Positions 60,299 to 64,000 of a stretch of DNA of 64,000 nt are shown in pieces. The notes beneath the pieces were generated by a model. That model was given only the letters and a program-made list of their open reading frames with translations, did no database searches and was not told where the DNA came from. Positions within the stretch are counted from its first letter, which is position 1. Each line of letters starts with the position of its first letter. The translations under genes were made by a program, and so were the position numbers. Source of the DNA: DATAGF01 sp963813355 (lineage in GTDB: Bacteria; Actinomycetota; Thermoleophilia; Miltoncostaeales; Miltoncostaeaceae); the NCBI GenBank assembly GCA_963813355.1, contig CAWEYS010000023.1:310001-374000 (forward strand). Reading direction: 5' to 3'.

Positions 60299-61376
60299 AT
60301 GCTCAAGCCCAGGCCCATTCGCAACGTTGACGCCGGCGACCTCATCGAGATGATGCTGGTGGTCGCCGTCGCGACCATCATCGTCATCCGGGTCATCCTG
60401 GAGCTGATGGGCTACCCCAAGCTCGGCAGCGGCGGCCTCCACATCGCCCACGTGCTCTACGGCGGGCTGATGATGTTCGGCGCCCTGATCCTGGTCTTCG
60501 CCTTCCTCAACATGGCGGTGCGCTGGTTCGCGGCGTTCGTCGGCGGCGTCGGCTTCGGGTTCTTCATCGACGAGGTCGGCAAGTTCATCACCAACGACGT
60601 GGACTACTTCTTCGCGCCGGCGTTCAGCGTGATGTACGTCGTCTTCATCGTCCTCTTCCTGGTGGCGTACGCCATCAAGCGCGCGCGCCTGCGCGCCCAC
60701 GACGCGCTCGCGAACGCGCTCAGCCTGCTGCGCGAGGAGCGCGACGGGGCCCTCGACGCCGAGACCAGGCGCGAGATCCTCAGCCTGCTGGGCCAGGCGA
60801 ACCCGGCCGACCCGCTCGTGCCGATCCTGCGCGAGCGCGTGCGCGACGCGCCGACGATCGAGCGCCGCAACCTCACGCCCGTACGCCTTCGTGAAGACCC
60901 GCGTCGCGGCGTGGTACCAGGGCATCGCCGGGCGGCGCTGGTTCACGGCGACCCTGATCACCGTGATGGTGCTGGGCCTGCTGGCCAACCTCGCCACGTT
61001 CGCGACGCCGGTCCTCGGGTGGGCGATGGACGAGAACGGGGTCGACAACGACAGCCACGACTTCGTGGCGTGGTTCCAGGGCGGCGCGGCCGCCGCCACC
61101 GCCGCGTTCATCCTCGCCGGCCTGATCGTGTGGCGCCGGTCGCGCCTGAACGCGTACCGGTGCTTCAAGTTCTCGGTCCTGGTCGCCCTGCTGATCGGCC
61201 AGGTCTTCGCGTTCTACTACGACCAGCTGTCGGCCATGATCGGGACGATCTGGCTCCTCCTGCTCTACGCGGTCCTCAGCTACGTGATCTCCCGGGAGGA
61301 GGCGCAGGAGCGCGAGGGCGTCGCCCCGGAGCCGATGGTCGCCCCGGTCGCCGGCGTCGCCCCCAAGGTGACCTGA
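60299..61376 (+). CDS. Hypothetical multi-pass membrane protein, one frameshift
   Basis: About 358 residues after joining two frames near 60880. First part: helices in IEMMLVVAVATIIVIRVILEL, HIAHVLYGGLMMFGALILVFAFL, FVGGVGFGFFIDEVGKFIT, FSVMYVVFIVLFLVAYAI, then a charged cytosolic helix. Second part: YAFVKTRVAAWYQGIAGRRWFTATLI, then helices through IWLLLLYAVLSYVIS. Total seven or eight helices. The GFGFFIDEVGKF motif is probably functional. No family name known to me. Confidence 0.75.
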
Positions 61377-61429
61377 GCGGCGACGGGACGGTACGGTCGG
61401 TCGGGCACGGCGTCCCGGCCGGAGCGGAC

Positions 61430-62117
61430 ATGGCAACACGGGGGCAGAGCGCGAGCTCACCGAGGTCGGCGACCTCGTGGTCCTCCCTGCGGGCCGTCTA
61501 CCGGCTCGGCGAGCCCGGCGAGGAGCGCGAGGTCGAGGTCGGGCGCCGTCCTCATCGGCCGCTTCCCCGTGACGAACGCGCAGGCTGGCGGCCTTCGCCG
61601 ACGACGCGGGCACGGCCCTCCGCGACGCCGGCCTCGGAGCGCGGCTGGCCGCGCCGCCACCTCGCCGACCACCCGGCGACGGGCGTCGACCTACGACGAG
61701 GCGCGTCGCGTTCTGCGGCTGGGCCGCGGCGCGCGTCCGGGCGGCGGGTGCGCCTGCCCACGGGCGCCGAGTGGGAGGCCGCCGCGCGCGGCGACGACGG
61801 CCGGCCCTGGCCCTGGGGCGACGTCTTCGACCCCGACCGCTGCGCCTGCGCCGAGGGCAACGCGTGGACGACCGCCCCCGTCGACGCGCACCCGGCCGGC
61901 GCCTCGCCCTGCGGCGCCGAGCAGCTCGCGGGCAACGTCTGGGAATGGGTGGGCGACCCGCCCGACGAGGACGGCTGGCGCCGGGTGCGCGGCGGCTGCC
62001 ACCTCGACCACGCCTGGGGCGTCAGGGCGAGCCGCAGCCTGCCGGCCGACCCCGCTGCGCGCCACCCACACCACCGGCTTCCGCATCGCACTGGACATCG
62101 ACGAGGAGGTGCCATGA
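61430..62117 (+). pseudogene. SUMF1/FGE-like domain gene with many frameshifts
   Basis: Pieces in alternating frames rebuild a formylglycine-generating-enzyme-like domain: VYRLGEPGEEREVEVG, VLIGRFPVTNAQ, TYDEARR, RLPTGAEWEAAARGDDGRPWPWGDVFDPDRCACAEG, GNVWEWVGDPPDEDGWRRVRGGCHLDHAWGVRASRS, THTTGFRIALD. At least five shifts in 690 bp. The usual catalytic cysteines near the C-terminus are not evident. The stop overlaps the next ATG (ATGA). Confidence 0.75.
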
Positions 62118-62480
62118 CCGCCCGCGAACGGGTGATCGACGCCCTGCGCGACGTCTACGACCCCTGCTGTGCCGACCGGGGGATCAGCGTCGTGGACATG
62201 GGCCTGGTGGAGGACGTGCGGGTGGACGGCTCGCACGTGCAGGTTGACATCGTGCTCACGACCGGCTGGTGCCCCTTCGTCGCCTCGATGTCGGACATGA
62301 TCCCCGACGCGCCTGCGGGACCTCGACGGGGTCGAGAGCGTCGACGTCGAGGTGGTCTGGGACCCGGTGTGGACGACCGAGCGGCTGTCGCCCTAGGCCC
62401 GCGAGAAGCTCTCGATGCCCATGGAGGAGCTGCTGCCCTACCGGGAGCGGCGCCTCGCCCACGCCCGCGAAGGAGGCTGA
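62114..62480 (+). pseudogene. DUF59/MIP18-PaaD-like Fe-S assembly protein, frameshift plus in-frame TAG
   Basis: Starts TARERVIDALRDVYDPCCADRGISVVDMGLVEDV and TTGWCPFVASM (family cysteine). A surplus C near 62308 shifts the frame; then LRDLDGVESVDVEVVWDPVWTTERLSP meets TAG at 62394-62396, although the following codons AREKLSMPMEELLPYRERRLAHAREGG to TGA 62478-62480 are the proper family ending. Either nonsense mutation or base error. Confidence 0.8.
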
Positions 62481-62482
62481 GC

Positions 62483-63535
62483 ATGGCGACGACCGAGACC
62501 ACCGCCGGAGCCGCGGGCGCGCGCGAGCGGAAGGTGCCGGCGTTCGTCTTCGACTGCGTCTGCCACATCTTCAACTTCGACAAGCGCAACGCCCTCGGCC
62601 CGCCCGGCGAGATGTTCGACGAGCACCTCTACGCATTCCACCAGTTCCTCACCAAGGCCGGCGAGCCCGTGCTCGGGCGCGACGAGTTCTTCAAGGAGTG
62701 GTCGGTCGACGAGATCTACGACATGGTCATCGAGGGCTCGGACACGGACATGATCGTGGCCCAGCCCCTGCCGCTGACCGACCTCTTCCACGACGGGCTC
62801 TCGCCCGTGGGAGAAGTGCGCCGAGATGGCGGCCAAGCACCCGGACCGGGCCGTGTTCTGGGGCTCGGTGAACCCGCTCGAGGGCAAGAAGGCGCTCGAC
62901 CTGATGACGCGCCAGGTCGAGGACCACGGCGCAAAGGCGTTCAAGTTCTACAACGTCCGCTACGACTACGGTCAGCCCTTCCCGTGGCGCATGGACGACC
63001 CGCGCATCGCGTTCCCGGTCTTCGAGCACGCGCAGAAGCTCGGGGTGAACCTGATCGGCGTCCACAAGGGCGTGCCCGCTCGGGCCGCAGCCGATCGAGC
63101 ACACGCGCACCTTCGACATGGACGGGGCGGCCGCCAACTTCCCCGACATCAACTTCGTGATCTTCCACGTCGGGCTGCCCTGGCTCGACGAGGTGCTGTG
63201 GCAGATCGTGCGCTTCCCGAACCTCTACGCGTCGATCGCCGCGACGGTGAACTTCATCTCGCGCCACCCGCGCGTCTTCGCCGAGACGCTCGGGAAGATG
63301 CTGTGGTGGTGCGGCGAGGACAAGATCATCTACGGCGGCGAGTCGCCGATCTGGCACCCGCAGTGGGCGCTCGAGGCGTTCTGGAACTTCGAGCTGCCGA
63401 CCGACATCGTCGAGGACTACGGCTACCCGCCGCTCACCGAGCAGGCCAAGCGCAAGATCCTCGGCGGGCAACCTCGCGCGCCTGCACGGGATCGACCTCG
63501 AGGCCAAGGCGGCGGAGCTCGGCGCGCCGCTCTGA
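62483..63535 (+). CDS. Amidohydrolase-family (TIM-barrel) protein, three frameshifts
   Basis: Merged product of about 350 residues: FVFDCVCHIFNFDKRNALG, EGSDTDMIVAQPLPLTDLF, (shift ~62805) AAKHPDRAVFWGSVNPLEGKK, AKAFKFYNVRYDYGQPFPW, LIGVHKGV, (shift ~63080) PQPIEHTRTFDMDGAAANFPDINFVIFHVGLPWLDE, IIYGGESPIWHPQ, (shift ~63470) LARLHGIDL. Metal-binding His and Asp sets fit the amidohydrolase_2 family. Each shift is a surplus G. Amidohydrolase plus DUF59 pairs accompany some actinobacterial monooxygenase operons, but no monooxygenase is visible here. Confidence 0.82.
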
Positions 63536-63603
63536 GGCAGGCAGGCCGCGGACCCCGGGCTGGTCGGATCTCACGCCCGGGGCCCCGCGGCCGTTCTCCA
63601 GGC

Positions 63604-64000
63604 ATGACATCCACACTCACCACCCCACTGCTCTACGCCGTCGTCCCCTCCCCCGTCGGCCCGCTGCTCCTGAGCGGCGACGAGGACGCCCTGACGGGCC
63701 TCCGGTTCGCCGACGCGCCCTCGCCCGGGTCGCGATCGCACTGGCGGCGCGACGACGCGCGCTTCCGCGACGAGGCCGGCCAGCTCGCCGAGTACTTCGC
63801 CGGCGAGCGGACCGGCTTCGACATCCCCATGCGCCTCGAGGGAGCCGCCTTCGACCGGCGCGTCTGGGACGCGCTGCGCGCCATCCCCCACGGCACCACC
63901 ACGACCTACGGGGCGCTGGCCGCGCTGATCGGCCAGCCCGGCCAGGCGCGCGCCGTCGGCTCCGCCAACGCCCGCAACCCGGTCTCGATCGTGGTGCCGT
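63604..64000 (+). CDS. ogt: Methylated-DNA-protein-cysteine methyltransferase, N-terminal part
   Basis: Suicide repair protein for O6-alkylguanine. The visible 132 residues hold the N-terminal domain (YAVVPSPVGPLLLSGDEDALTGL) and the start of the DNA-binding domain: FDRRVWDALRAIPHGTTTTYGALAALIG and RAVGSANARNPVSIVVP. The window ends just before the PCHR acceptor cysteine, so activity cannot be confirmed. Confidence 0.93.
   Translation, partial: MTSTLTTPLLYAVVPSPVGPLLLSGDEDALTGLRFADAPSPGSRSHWRRDDARFRDEAGQLAEYFAGERTGFDIPMRLEGAAFDRRVWDALRAIPHGTTTTYGALAALIGQPGQARAVGSANARNPVSIVVP

Overview
The window is very GC-rich, uses many GTG starts, packs genes into operons joined by 4-nt GTGA/ATGA stop-start overlaps, and carries actinobacterial-style families (Rpf-like transglycosylase, ECF sigma with zinc-finger anti-sigma, alaS-ruvX-mltG-aroE block, IscU-MnmA fusion). 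It looks like chromosomal DNA of a high-GC actinobacterium, possibly class Thermoleophilia. That placement is inferred from gene content; no rRNA is present to confirm it.

Region 1 (1-16.7 kb) is core and housekeeping: the start of chorismate synthase (aroC), a ChrA-like chromate transporter, an NhaA antiporter fused to a DsbA-like domain, an MscS channel, a short prepilin peptidase, RNase H (rnhA), a ketopantoate reductase, a site-2 protease with CBS domains, metX-metW, a cyclase-family hydrolase, UspA, a cardiolipin synthase coupled to a gutted diacylglycerol kinase, and a YgjP-like metallopeptidase.

Region 2 (16.7-30 kb): a degenerate J-domain/TPR protein, an Rpf-like transglycosylase, and a striking 265-bp inverted element between convergent genes whose hairpins show compensatory changes. 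Then comes a coupled operon MMPL transporter - MFS exporter - BI-1 membrane protein, a tiny metallothionein with a charged partner, and the block alaS-ruvX-mltG-aroE.

Region 3 (30-42.7 kb): an IscU/NifU-like domain fused to the tRNA thiolase MnmA, two membrane/helical proteins, a virginiamycin-B-lyase-like propeller, aspS, hisS, glutamate formiminotransferase, a coupled pair of ABC exporter half-transporters, then tRNA-Gln(CUG), tRNA-Glu(CUC) and a strong terminator.

Region 4 (42.7-56.7 kb) lies downstream of the tRNA pair and is accessory. It has redox enzymes and alpha/beta hydrolases, several of them remnants, a TetR gene with two identical operators, folE with an FAD reductase, and an ECF sigma/anti-sigma module. 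Four copies of one promoter-like motif (GTAAGAA[C/G]-N14-CAC) cluster in 2 kb here. Two of them drive related 30-40 residue peptides translationally coupled to the next gene. I consider this sigma factor/peptide circuit and the covarying 265-bp element the most novel content.

Region 5 (56.7-64 kb): aldo/keto reductase, a CPA1 antiporter with a UBP-type zinc finger, DUF2277, a membrane protein, a badly frameshifted SUMF1-like / DUF59 / amidohydrolase trio, and the start of an O6-alkylguanine-DNA alkyltransferase.

A warning for all regions: around twenty genes carry single-base frameshifts, often a surplus G or C, including essential alaS and aspS. Many of these are probably sequence errors rather than real pseudogenes; where I merge frames I say so.
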